Below the pieces are notes generated by a model, which was not told the DNA's origin, did not search any database, and worked only from the letters and a program-made list of their open reading frames with translations. A stretch of 15,517 nt of DNA from Helicobacteraceae bacterium (GTDB taxonomy: Bacteria; Campylobacterota; Campylobacteria; Campylobacterales; Sulfurimonadaceae), in assembly GCA_027061425.1 (NCBI GenBank), contig JALSUN010000012.1:1-15517 (forward strand). The letters run 5' to 3'. This document shows, piece by piece, positions 1 to 7,815 of the stretch (position 1 is its first letter; each line of letters starts with the position of its first letter). The position numbers and the translations under genes are program-made.

Positions 1-236
1 AAGCTGAGACTTATGACCGTGTGATCTATGCTATCGGCGGGACAACACCGAGCGCCTTTTTAGGCAGTTCAGGGATAGAGATAGAAGATGGAAAACCAGT
101 TCATGATGAGAACTATATGAGTAATGTGGAGGGTCTCTATGTCGCAGGCGACATTACACAAGAGAGTGGTGGCTCCATAGCCCTTGGTCTAAACCATGGC
201 TATGCCATTGCCAACCACATTTTAAAAGTGGATTAG
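1..236 (+). CDS. C-terminal end of an FAD/NAD(P)-dependent pyridine nucleotide-disulphide oxidoreductase (partial)
   Basis: The reading frame is open from base 3 (codons for AETYDRVIYAIGG) with no stop, so the gene starts before the window; only about 77 residues are visible. The segment YAIGG followed by GLYVAGDI and GGSIALGLNHGYAIAN is the pattern of the C-terminal FAD-binding part of thioredoxin-reductase-like flavoproteins, where the Asp of the AGD motif contacts the flavin and the last helix closes the FAD site. In Campylobacterota the likeliest relatives are the thioredoxin-reductase-like enzymes such as flavodoxin:quinone reductase FqrB, but the redox-active cysteines or other deciding residues lie outside the window, so substrate cannot be told. 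The TAG stop at 234-236 overlaps the stop of the convergent glutamate dehydrogenase gene. Confidence 0.8.
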   Translation, partial: AETYDRVIYAIGGTTPSAFLGSSGIEIEDGKPVHDENYMSNVEGLYVAGDITQESGGSIALGLNHGYAIANHILKVD

Positions 237-3200
237 ATCGCCATTAAGACGAGTTGATTAATAGTTAAAGAGACCTCTTTGATCTCTCTGTGTTCCATCT
301 CAAGAAGTGCATCTATCTGCTTTTGAATCAGTGTGATGTCTATGTTTGCACTCTCTAAGTAGTGGGTAAAGGCATCTTGTGGTTCCTCTTCTACGCGTTG
401 GAAGTTTAAGATTTTTTTAGTGATGTTAACAACAATGTACTCTATGTAGTGAAGCATCTGTGTCTTAAGTGTTCTGTCTAACTCTTCATTGATCTTAAGT
501 TCATCAATGATCTTAATAAGTTCCATAACCTGCATCTCGTTAAAGATAAGGTAGAAAAGTTTGGCGACATTTTCAAAACTGTTATCAGCATGTTCTTTAA
601 TGATAACCGCGGCAACAGCAAAGCGTTGGTAATCCAAGGTGACAAAAAATCGGTTGAAATGAGGGTTGTCTTCAAGAAGGATTATATCTTCTACACCTCT
701 ATCAGCAGCACTATTTAAAAGGGCAGACAGACGGTCTTTGTAGTCCAAAATATGAGCTGAGTCAATCTGCTCGGAGTTGAGGTTGTTGAGCATCCACTTG
801 GTAGAGAAAGTCAATGCTTTTTCTATATTGCTCAAGAGCTCATACTGTGTCTGTAGAGGCATTTTATAGTCTTGTCTGAAGATCTCGTAACGGATGTCAT
901 TGGCACCAAAAAAGGTGTTAGAGATAAGATAAGATTTGATCTTGGTTAAAAACTTCTCATTGCCTAAACGGGCGTAATCATGTACAAAACTGGTACCTTG
1001 AAGGTTGATGATAGTGTCTGCCATAACTGTTGCGATGATCTCACGTTTGAGTGGGTGGGACTTGATCTCATGCTCATACACGCTGACAAATGATTTTGGG
1101 AAGTACTTAAATAAAAAGTCAAGACTGTAGACCTCGTCGATGAGTGTACTTTCAAGGAGTACTTGTTTGACAAAGATCTTGGAGTAGGAGAGTAGTGAAG
1201 AGAGTACCGGACGCACTATGGCACCTTTTGGTGTTAAGATACTCTTCATGTTCTCTGCTTTAGGTATGAAGAAATCGCGTCGGTTGAAAGCCTGAACATT
1301 TTCACTTAAAATATCAATACTGGTATTAAAATCTTCGATATAATGTGCACTTAATGTCTCGTCACGGGAAAGGGCAAGAGCTTGACGGTAGTTGCTCCAC
1401 AGCACCATGTTGACCACTTGTTGTGTCAGTGACTGCAGTGTTGTGTCACGTTCTTCTTCAGTGATAAGACCTTTGTCTTTAATGGTGTTGAGTAAAATTT
1501 TCAAGTTGACTTCGTGGTCTGAAGTGTCTACTCCAGCAGCATTGTCTATACCATCTATATTGATTTTACCACCGTTAACTGCAAACTCTATACGCGCTTT
1601 TTGTGTAAAACCAAGGTTACCCCCTTCACAAACGATGTCACAACGTAGCTCTGCAGCATCAACACGAACCGCCTCGTTTTGCTTGTCACCGAGGTCAAGG
1701 TTACTCTCTTCGGAGTGTTTAACATAGGTACCAACACCACCATTGAAGAGAAGGTCTACTGGCATACAAAGAAGGGCTTTGGCTAAGGCTTCACCACTCA
1801 TCTGTGATTTTTTTGTCTCTAAGATTTTTTGGATTTGAGGTGAGAGTTCTATAGACTTGTCGCTACGTAAAAAGACGCCACCACCTTCAGAAATGAGTTC
1901 TGTATTATAAGCACTCCATGAGCCATTTTTAGCGGTAAAAAGGCGGGTCCTCTCTTTAAATGCAGTGGCTACATCTGGTGTAGGGTCTATAAAGATCTCT
2001 TTATGAGAGATGGCACCGAGTAGTTTAAAGTGTTCAGACTCTATGAGGCCATTACCAAAGACATCACCGTTCATTGAACCGATACCAATGACAGTCACAC
2101 TCTCTTCTCTAAAGTTAATGCCTTTTTCTAAAAAGAAACGTTCGCTAGACTTGAGAGCACCTTTTGCCGTAATACCAAGCTCTTTATGTCCAAATCCATT
2201 GGAACCACCACTTGCAAAAGCATCACCTAACCAGAAGTTACGCTCTATAGCGATAGCATTGGCGACATCACTCATTGCTGCGGTACCTTTGTCTGCGGCA
2301 ACTACAAAATAAGCATCATCACCATCATAAGCAACGATACGTTCATCTCTTATGATCTCACCGTCAACACGGTTATCTACCAGGTCTAAAAGATTGTTGA
2401 TGAATTTAGAGTAGGTCTCTTTAAAAAACTCTTTAGAGATCTCTTGGCGTGCACGGTGGATGACAAATCCACCTTTAGCACCATCAGGGATAATAATGGC
2501 ATTTTTACCCTCTTGAGTAATCATAAGGGATTTGATCTCTGTTCTAAAGTCGTCATGACGCTCACTCCATCTCAGACCACCACGTGAGATAGTTGACATA
2601 CGAAGGTGTACTCCTGAAAAGTCTTTATGAGAGACATAGGTCTCGATGTGGGGTTGCATCCCTTTGAGGTGTTGTGAAAAAGAGGCTGTATCAACTTTAA
2701 ATGCGATACTTTCGAGGTCAAAATAGTAGTTGGTACGGGTCATAGACTGCAGCAAAGCATAGGTCAGTTTTAAGATCTTGTCATCGGTAATGTTAGGAAC
2801 CTGTTTGATCTCTGTTTCTATATGTGTTTCTAGTTTTTTGATCTTACTCTCACGTGACTTGATCTTAGGGTCAAACTTGGTTTCAAAGTACTCTACAAAA
2901 AGATGACTCATCTTGTCTTGAGAGGTGAGTGTATGGATGAAACTGCCAAGGTTGATGGAGAGGAGGGCTTGGTTCATATAACTTATCATGGCCTTGAGAA
3001 GAGACAGTTGTCTCAAACTTAAGTTCTGCAGGCAGACAAGGGCAAAAAGTTGTGAAAGCTGTTCACTTTCACCTTTAAGTGCTTTAGTGATGACATACTC
3101 TATGTTCTCTTTAGCTTTTGTGATCTCTTCTAATTTGTTAATATTGAGATTAAAACGTTTTAGATAAAGGGTCTGCTTATTAAACTCAAAACTATAAGAC

Positions 3201-3427
3201 ACTTCATCGATGATACTAAAGCCAAAATGGTTAAGCACTGGCATGATGTCTGAGAGCATGATGGCCTCTTGAGAGTAGATGCGAATGGCGGTGTTATCTT
3301 GTTCTGCTAGCATTTGAACTAAGATTTTCTCGTTTTGAATTTTGGTAAAGGTCTCATCAGTCATTGTAATATCAGCAGGGGTAAGTAGTTGTGAACAGAT
3401 AGCGTTCATCATCTCTTTAGGTGGCAT
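233..3427 (-). CDS. NAD-specific glutamate dehydrogenase, large (GDH-115-like) type
   Basis: Catalyses oxidative deamination of glutamate to 2-oxoglutarate and ammonium with NAD in the cytoplasm, or the reverse. The 1064-residue protein shows the core of the large bacterial GDH family (Bac_GDH): RGGLRWSERHDDFRTE at 282-297, IIIPDGAKGGFV with the likely catalytic Lys 318, DKGTAAMSD near 379-387, the nucleotide-binding GIGSMNGDVFGNG at 448-460, CEGGNLG at 600-606 and DNAAGVDTSDHEVN at 628-641. It is much shorter than the roughly 1600-residue GDH-180 enzymes. Its N-terminus (IMLSDIMPVLNHFG near 56-69) resembles the last regulatory segment before their catalytic core, so it looks like a naturally short form rather than a broken gene. 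ATG at 3427 is preceded by AAGGAA (3433-3438) five bases away. It lies 77 bases downstream of the GGDEF-EAL gene, with a possible own promoter. Confidence 0.93.
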   Translation of the reverse strand: MPPKEMMNAICSQLLTPADITMTDETFTKIQNEKILVQMLAEQDNTAIRIYSQEAIMLSDIMPVLNHFGFSIIDEVSYSFEFNKQTLYLKRFNLNINKLEEITKAKENIEYVITKALKGESEQLSQLFALVCLQNLSLRQLSLLKAMISYMNQALLSINLGSFIHTLTSQDKMSHLFVEYFETKFDPKIKSRESKIKKLETHIETEIKQVPNITDDKILKLTYALLQSMTRTNYYFDLESIAFKVDTASFSQHLKGMQPHIETYVSHKDFSGVHLRMSTISRGGLRWSERHDDFRTEIKSLMITQEGKNAIIIPDGAKGGFVIHRARQEISKEFFKETYSKFINNLLDLVDNRVDGEIIRDERIVAYDGDDAYFVVAADKGTAAMSDVANAIAIERNFWLGDAFASGGSNGFGHKELGITAKGALKSSERFFLEKGINFREESVTVIGIGSMNGDVFGNGLIESEHFKLLGAISHKEIFIDPTPDVATAFKERTRLFTAKNGSWSAYNTELISEGGGVFLRSDKSIELSPQIQKILETKKSQMSGEALAKALLCMPVDLLFNGGVGTYVKHSEESNLDLGDKQNEAVRVDAAELRCDIVCEGGNLGFTQKARIEFAVNGGKINIDGIDNAAGVDTSDHEVNLKILLNTIKDKGLITEEERDTTLQSLTQQVVNMVLWSNYRQALALSRDETLSAHYIEDFNTSIDILSENVQAFNRRDFFIPKAENMKSILTPKGAIVRPVLSSLLSYSKIFVKQVLLESTLIDEVYSLDFLFKYFPKSFVSVYEHEIKSHPLKREIIATVMADTIINLQGTSFVHDYARLGNEKFLTKIKSYLISNTFFGANDIRYEIFRQDYKMPLQTQYELLSNIEKALTFSTKWMLNNLNSEQIDSAHILDYKDRLSALLNSAADRGVEDIILLEDNPHFNRFFVTLDYQRFAVAAVIIKEHADNSFENVAKLFYLIFNEMQVMELIKIIDELKINEELDRTLKTQMLHYIEYIVVNITKKILNFQRVEEEPQDAFTHYLESANIDITLIQKQIDALLEMEHREIKEVSLTINQLVLMAI

Positions 3428-3464
3428 TATAGTTCCTTAAAGTAGTTTCTAATTGTTAGTAAAG

Positions 3465-3492
3465 ATTGTAGCATAGGCTGATTACAATACAA
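3465..3492 (-). promoter_or_regulatory. Candidate promoter of the glutamate dehydrogenase gene
   Basis: Read on the minus strand, TG-C-TACAAT (an extended -10; hexamer at 3465-3470, TG in 3472-3473) lies upstream of the glutamate dehydrogenase start. A weak -35-like TTGTAT (3487-3492) stands 16 bases further upstream. The predicted leader would be about 30 bases and contains the AAGGAA ribosome-binding site. This would allow the gene to be expressed apart from the upstream peroxidase/EAL genes. Motif match only. Confidence 0.35.
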
Positions 3493-3504
3493 CTAAAGAA
3501 CACT

Positions 3505-5601
3505 CTAAAAGTCGAAGGTTGTTCTCTCTGAAAGTGTGGCTTGTGGTTTAGAGAAGAAATAGCCTTGTCCGTAGGTAATGCCTATCTCTTTTAGCTTTTG
3601 GGCAAGTTCTTGTGTCTCAACAAATTCTGCTACAGTTTCAACACCTAAAGTGTTAGCATAGTGGACGATGGCTTCTACTGTTTTAAGGTATTTTTCATCG
3701 GTTAAAATCTTAGAGATGAGAGAGCCATCGATCTTGAGGGTGTCAACAGAGAGGCGTGCGAGGTAAGAGAAGTTAGAGTACCCTGTACCAAAGTCATCAA
3801 TAGCAATGCGACAACCATAGCTTTTTAGCAGAGTGATGAAGTGTTCTGTTGCCTGTATGTCAAAAAGATTTTCACTCTCAAGCAGTTCGATCTCTAAGCG
3901 TTTGGCACTCTCTGGATTTTTCTCTAAGAGGGTCTCTAATATGACCATAAGCTCACTGTCTAAGAGGTCTCTCATAGAGAGGTTTATGGAGAAACGGTAG
4001 GGTTGGTCTTTAAAGTGTTCAAAGACCTGTTCTATCATGGTCTTTGTAAGTTCTCTGTAGAGTGGCGTCTGTGCTGCAAGGTTGATGAAGGCATCTGGCC
4101 CCGTAATACTACCATCACTGTTTCTTTGACGAACGAGTGCTTCATACTTGACCACCTGATGGGTCTCTAGAGAGATGATAGGTTGAAAGTAGGGGAGGAT
4201 AGAGTGGGCATCTATAGCAGTTGATAGAGACTGCAGGGTGTTAATGTTGTTTTGGATCTGCTCTTTGAGTCCGAGTGACTTTGAGAAGAAAACAATACTC
4301 TCCAAATGCTCTTTTTTAGAATGTTTTAAAACCATGTCAGCATTTTCAAGGAGCGGTAACTGGCTGTTAATGGCAATATTTACAGTAATGTTAATCTCTA
4401 CATCGTTGTCAACAAAGATAAAATGTTTAATACTTTGGGTAAGTGCCTCAGCATATCCCATAATCTGTTTAGAAGAGATACTCTCAAGCAAGACCCCAAA
4501 ATCGTCACCACCTAAATGATAATAATTAGGCTGGAAGGGATCAAAAATAGGCAGTTTAATGAGTTGAGAGACTTCTTGGAGGATATAGTCGCCAACCTCT
4601 GTTCCATAGAGGTTGTTAATGTGTTTAAAGTTGTTGATGTTTATCAGTAAGATGGTGGGTTTTTCATACTTTTTTTGGAGCATAGTATGGTTATAACTGT
4701 TACGGTTTAGAAGACCGGTTAATGGGTCATAGTTGGCAAGATATTCAAGATCTTGTTTGAGTCTTTTGAGGCGACTGTTCTCACGTTGGGAGCGTACTAG
4801 AAGAATAATGATACTGGTAAGGGCAAGAACAATCAAAATGAGTAAAATGAGTGCAACAGTGTCAATCAAGACAAAATCATTTTGGGCGATAAGGTTAAAA
4901 TCATTTTTGAGGTTTTTAATCAGAGTGGCAATATGTTTGGATTGTAAATGAGAAACAGTTTCAGAAAATTGAGGAAAATTTTGTTGTATGTAGGTCACAT
5001 GTAAGATGACAGTCTCTAAATATATTTTTTGCTCACTACTGTTAGTGTCGAAATTTTTGAGATCTTGAAGATGTGTAGTGACATTTTTTAAGTGCTCTTT
5101 GTCAAGGAGTCTCCGCATGTTAGAGAGTTCAGAAATAATAGTACTAATATCGTGTTCAATACGTTTGTCCTGTGGAAACAGTGACTGTGATCGTTCAGAG
5201 TAGTTCAGTAAAAAAACGAAAGAATTCTTAATTCCTGCATTAAGCATTAGATAGTGCTCTGCATCATCGTTATAAACACTGATATCGGTACCTAACCTGA
5301 TGAGATCATTGTCTAGCGTTAAGTATTGGGACTCTTGAAGGAGTGGAGAATTATAGAGATAGGCGTATCTTTGGTTAAGTTCTTGAATACCATGTGCAAT
5401 TTCATCTTGGTTGCTAAAACTATAGATGGCATTTTTTAGGATCTCGTAAGAGATGGTGTTATAAGCATTTTGTAGCTCTTGAATGTTGTTGACTACTGTT
5501 TTATATTTTTGGGCGTAATCACGTTGGTCGAAATAGTAATAGGTGGTAATGCCTATAGAAAAGAGACCTAAGACAAGTGCTAAAAAGATTTTATTGATCA
5601 T
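3505..5601 (-). CDS. Membrane GGDEF-EAL protein with helical periplasmic sensor; probable c-di-GMP phosphodiesterase with degenerate cyclase domain
   Basis: A 698-residue inner-membrane signalling protein. Transmembrane helix 1 is at about 5-24, a largely helical periplasmic domain at 25-245, transmembrane helix 2 at 246-270, GGDEF at about 285-440 and EAL at about 455-690. The EAL domain keeps the residues expected of an active enzyme: EALVR 487-491, N540 in INLS, E575, DDFGTGYS 602-609, K623, E659 and Q679. The GGDEF domain looks inactive: the metal-binding DxD before FK is N-I-N (321-323) and the signature is GGDDF (364-368). It therefore probably hydrolyses c-di-GMP, with the GGDEF part possibly acting as a GTP-binding regulatory module. 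The periplasmic segment near 118-130 (LMLNAGIKNSFVF) resembles the NA-x-LRNS pattern I associate with DAHL sensor domains; that is tentative. Its ATG overlaps the TGA of the peroxidase gene (ATGA, 5598-5601) and lacks a strong ribosome-binding site, suggesting translational coupling. Confidence 0.92.
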   Translation of the reverse strand: MINKIFLALVLGLFSIGITTYYYFDQRDYAQKYKTVVNNIQELQNAYNTISYEILKNAIYSFSNQDEIAHGIQELNQRYAYLYNSPLLQESQYLTLDNDLIRLGTDISVYNDDAEHYLMLNAGIKNSFVFLLNYSERSQSLFPQDKRIEHDISTIISELSNMRRLLDKEHLKNVTTHLQDLKNFDTNSSEQKIYLETVILHVTYIQQNFPQFSETVSHLQSKHIATLIKNLKNDFNLIAQNDFVLIDTVALILLILIVLALTSIIILLVRSQRENSRLKRLKQDLEYLANYDPLTGLLNRNSYNHTMLQKKYEKPTILLININNFKHINNLYGTEVGDYILQEVSQLIKLPIFDPFQPNYYHLGGDDFGVLLESISSKQIMGYAEALTQSIKHFIFVDNDVEINITVNIAINSQLPLLENADMVLKHSKKEHLESIVFFSKSLGLKEQIQNNINTLQSLSTAIDAHSILPYFQPIISLETHQVVKYEALVRQRNSDGSITGPDAFINLAAQTPLYRELTKTMIEQVFEHFKDQPYRFSINLSMRDLLDSELMVILETLLEKNPESAKRLEIELLESENLFDIQATEHFITLLKSYGCRIAIDDFGTGYSNFSYLARLSVDTLKIDGSLISKILTDEKYLKTVEAIVHYANTLGVETVAEFVETQELAQKLKEIGITYGQGYFFSKPQATLSERTTFDF

Positions 5602-6530
5602 GGAAGATCCAAAATCATGGGACGTTCACCCTCTAAGGTCTTTAAAAAACTGATGATGTCATCAACCTCTTGTTGTGTGATACTAATGCCAAGGTTGTGG
5701 GTTGCCATCATTTTGACAGCTTCTTCTAGTGTTTTTGCCTGGGCATCATGAAAATAGGGTGCGGTGAGGGTAATGTTGCGCAGCGTGGGGACCTTGTAGA
5801 CATTTTTGTGATACTCTTTGTTGGTGTGGGCGTAACGGTCTGGAAATTTTGTGTTATATTTATAAGGCTTAAAGAGTCCCATCTTTTGAAAGCTGTTGGC
5901 ACCCACATTAATACCATTATGGCAGGTAATACAGCCTAAAGCTTTAAAGGTACTGTAACCTCTTTTTTCATCTTCACTCAGTTCTAACTCTCCACGAAGA
6001 TAACGATCAAACCGACTGTTGGGTGTAACAAGCGTCATCTCAAAAGTGACAAGGGCATCTACAACGTCATCTATCGTAATGTGAGACTTGTGGTAGATCT
6101 TTTTAAACTGCTTGAGATAGTAAAGGTTTTTGTTAAGCACTTTTTCTATTTTTTCGGGGCTCATGTCCATTTCAGAATGTGCGGTTAATGGGCCAGTGGC
6201 TTGATCTTGTAAGGAGTCTACTCTACCATTCCAAAACTGTTTAAAATTGTAACGACTGTTATAGACTGTGGGAGACTGTATGTCTCCTTTTCTCCCTTGA
6301 ACGCCCAGTGATACATCTCTTTTATCAGCACCACCATGTTCAAAACTGTGACAACTGGCGCAGGAGATGGTCCCATCAGAGGAGAGTATAGGGTCTAAAA
6401 ATAGGGTACGACCAAGTTTTGCTTTTTCAAGGTTTATGCCATCTAGGGTCGTTGGCAAAGGTTCAATAGGTTCAAGAGCACAAACTGCTGTTACAACAAA
6501 TAAAATAAGTACGAAAAAAGTCTTTTGCAT
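5598..6530 (-). CDS. Periplasmic di-haem cytochrome c peroxidase (CCP/MauG family)
   Basis: Reduces hydrogen peroxide to water in the periplasm with electrons from small c-type cytochromes. The 310-residue protein begins with a Sec signal peptide (hydrophobic 4-18, probable cleavage after VCA, residue 18). It has two haem c attachment motifs, CASCH (57-61, peroxidatic haem) and CITCH (200-204, electron-transferring haem). Other family landmarks are QFWNGR with Trp 100 between the haems, E120 in the active-site loop, LTAPYFHD (255-262) and Met 275 in KMMATHNLG, matching the axial Met of the high-potential haem in Pseudomonas CcpA. The distal His of classical enzymes (SIGHG in Pseudomonas) aligns with V76 in SLGVQG. 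Length is normal once the signal peptide is counted. It starts 59 bases after mqnA with only a weak ribosome-binding site, and its stop overlaps the start of the membrane phosphodiesterase. Confidence 0.93.
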   Translation of the reverse strand: MQKTFFVLILFVVTAVCALEPIEPLPTTLDGINLEKAKLGRTLFLDPILSSDGTISCASCHSFEHGGADKRDVSLGVQGRKGDIQSPTVYNSRYNFKQFWNGRVDSLQDQATGPLTAHSEMDMSPEKIEKVLNKNLYYLKQFKKIYHKSHITIDDVVDALVTFEMTLVTPNSRFDRYLRGELELSEDEKRGYSTFKALGCITCHNGINVGANSFQKMGLFKPYKYNTKFPDRYAHTNKEYHKNVYKVPTLRNITLTAPYFHDAQAKTLEEAVKMMATHNLGISITQQEVDDIISFLKTLEGERPMILDLP

Positions 6531-6589
6531 ACTTTAATGATACAAGATTTTTTTAAAGGGTAGCTGTAAAGAGGAACAATAGTGATATT

Positions 6590-7243
6590 TTATAATGCTT
6601 TTGAGAGTCTCCAAAACTTTTTAAGTCCTTGTTTGGCCTTAGCGTCAAGTTCATAAGAGATAAAATTTAGGTAGTGCAAAATAACTTTTTTAGGAATTTG
6701 TGTGCGTTTGGAAGCTCGTTGAAGCTGATACTGAGGGATTTTGTGAGAACTGCGTTGAAATGCTTGTGAAAGTTTATGCAGACTTTTTTGATGGTCATGA
6801 TGGCAGAGTAAGGCAAAGACAAAAGGGAGTTGGTATTTGTCATTCCAGGCCTTAGCCAGGTCAATACCCATGTTAGGATGCTCAATATAATGTTTTAAAG
6901 CCTTATCTCCGATGAGTACTTCTCCTTGAAGGTTGAGGATTTTGGCCAAGACGTTTGAGCTTGCACTCTCTTGGTCTAATAGTTCATGTTCTTGTGGTAT
7001 CAGTAACACACTTAAGACCTCTTTTTTAGCGATGATACCTAAGTCAACATAGTGCTCTTTTTGAGCTTTTATACTCGATATAAAGGCCGCGTCGACCCGT
7101 CTGGCAGCATAGTCAGCATTAATTTTGGCAGGAACCCCTTTTTTATACCGAAAGCTCATGGCCTGTTGGCTAGAGCGGCTATAGCGTTTCATAAAAAGAT
7201 GAAAGGGGAGAAGGTTGAGATACTCTATTTTGCCAAAGCGCAC
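6590..7243 (-). CDS. mqnA: Chorismate dehydratase MqnA (futalosine pathway of menaquinone synthesis)
   Basis: MqnA converts chorismate to 3-enolpyruvylbenzoate, the first step of the futalosine route to menaquinone, used by Campylobacterota instead of the MenFDHCEB route. The 217-residue protein has a periplasmic-binding-protein-like fold without a signal peptide. Visible family features are the N-terminal GKIEYLNLLPFH (4-15), GVPAKIN (36-42), RRVDAAFISSI (48-58), VLIGDKAL (109-116), LAKAWNDKYQLPFVFAL (129-145) and the C-terminal YLNFISYEL (191-199). It is shorter than the roughly 270-residue MqnA of other phyla but spans the whole domain. The start is GTG at 7241-7243, because the motif begins only a few residues later and an AGGAGG box lies just upstream. 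The first 19 bases overlap the end of rnhB. Confidence 0.87.
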   Translation of the reverse strand: MRFGKIEYLNLLPFHLFMKRYSRSSQQAMSFRYKKGVPAKINADYAARRVDAAFISSIKAQKEHYVDLGIIAKKEVLSVLLIPQEHELLDQESASSNVLAKILNLQGEVLIGDKALKHYIEHPNMGIDLAKAWNDKYQLPFVFALLCHHDHQKSLHKLSQAFQRSSHKIPQYQLQRASKRTQIPKKVILHYLNFISYELDAKAKQGLKKFWRLSKAL

Positions 7244-7812
7244 TGTGCCTCCTCGTAAAAGTCAAGACCCTTAAGTGCTTTGAGCTTGAAACTACGACGA
7301 TGTTCGGGGGTATATCCATGGGCCTTGAGGGCCTCTATATGGACTTTTGTCCCATAGCCTTTGTGCTTTTCAAAGCCATACTCAGGGTACTTTTGTGAAA
7401 ACAGGATCATCTCCCTGTCATGGGTGACCTTGGCTAAAATAGAGGCAGCACTCACCGCCTCTACTGTAGCATCTGCTTTGACTAAAGTCTCTAGTCCGCT
7501 CACTCCAAAATCAGTGTTGCCATCAAAAAGAAAGGTGTCTGCTGTGATGTGGGCTTTGATCTCTTTGAGAGCGATGCGCATACACTGACTGATACCAAGT
7601 TCATCTACGGCGTGGGCGGGAAAGGAGACGATGTGGTGTTGGCTGTTTTGGATGATATGGGGGTAGAGTAGTTCACGCTTTTTTTCACTCACTTTTTTAG
7701 AGTCCATAAGACCTTCAACGGGAGCGGTCAGTACAACACCGGCAACCACAAGTGCGCCTGCGATAGGACCACGACCTGCTTCATCAATGCCACAGAGTGT
7801 AGGTGCAGACAA
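7225..7812 (-). CDS. rnhB: Ribonuclease HII
   Basis: Cleaves the RNA strand of RNA-DNA hybrids and starts removal of single ribonucleotides from DNA, in the cytoplasm. The 195-residue protein is typical in length and shows GIDEAGRGPIAG (8-19), carrying catalytic D10 and E11 and the GRG substrate-recognition motif. D97 in FDGN and D132 in the SILAKVTHDR region complete the metal-binding set. KGYGTKVH (151-158) and EHRRSF (170-175) are further family marks. The start is TTG (7810-7812): it is the first possible start after the in-frame TAA of rsfS, and the DEAGRG motif follows too soon for a later one. The likely ribosome-binding site AGAGG lies in the last codons of rsfS, eight bases before the TTG. 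One codon separates it from the rsfS stop, so expression is probably coupled to rsfS. Confidence 0.95.
   Translation of the reverse strand: MSAPTLCGIDEAGRGPIAGALVVAGVVLTAPVEGLMDSKKVSEKKRELLYPHIIQNSQHHIVSFPAHAVDELGISQCMRIALKEIKAHITADTFLFDGNTDFGVSGLETLVKADATVEAVSAASILAKVTHDREMILFSQKYPEYGFEKHKGYGTKVHIEALKAHGYTPEHRRSFKLKALKGLDFYEEAQCALAK
7248..7253 (-). promoter_or_regulatory. Ribosome-binding site of mqnA, inside rnhB
   Basis: AGGAGG on the minus strand, four bases before the GTG start of mqnA and wholly inside the last codons of rnhB. It is the best Shine-Dalgarno match among the leftward genes and fixes the GTG as the start despite the 19-base overlap. Confidence 0.75.
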
Positions 7813-7815
7813 AGG

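Noticed and set aside
1392..2312. Plus-strand open frames of about 100 codons inside the glutamate dehydrogenase gene.
   Set aside because: They lie opposite strongly conserved coding sequence and their translations show no family features.
3490..3540. Eight-base stem at the end of the GGDEF-EAL gene (minus strand AGAGAACA with TGTTCTTT) as a terminator.
   Set aside because: The loop is 17 bases, part of the stem is coding, and no T-run follows.
6531..6589. A separate promoter for the cytochrome c peroxidase in the 59-base gap after mqnA.
   Set aside because: TTTACA is present, but no -10 hexamer at a proper distance; the nearest TATCAT is 22 bases away.
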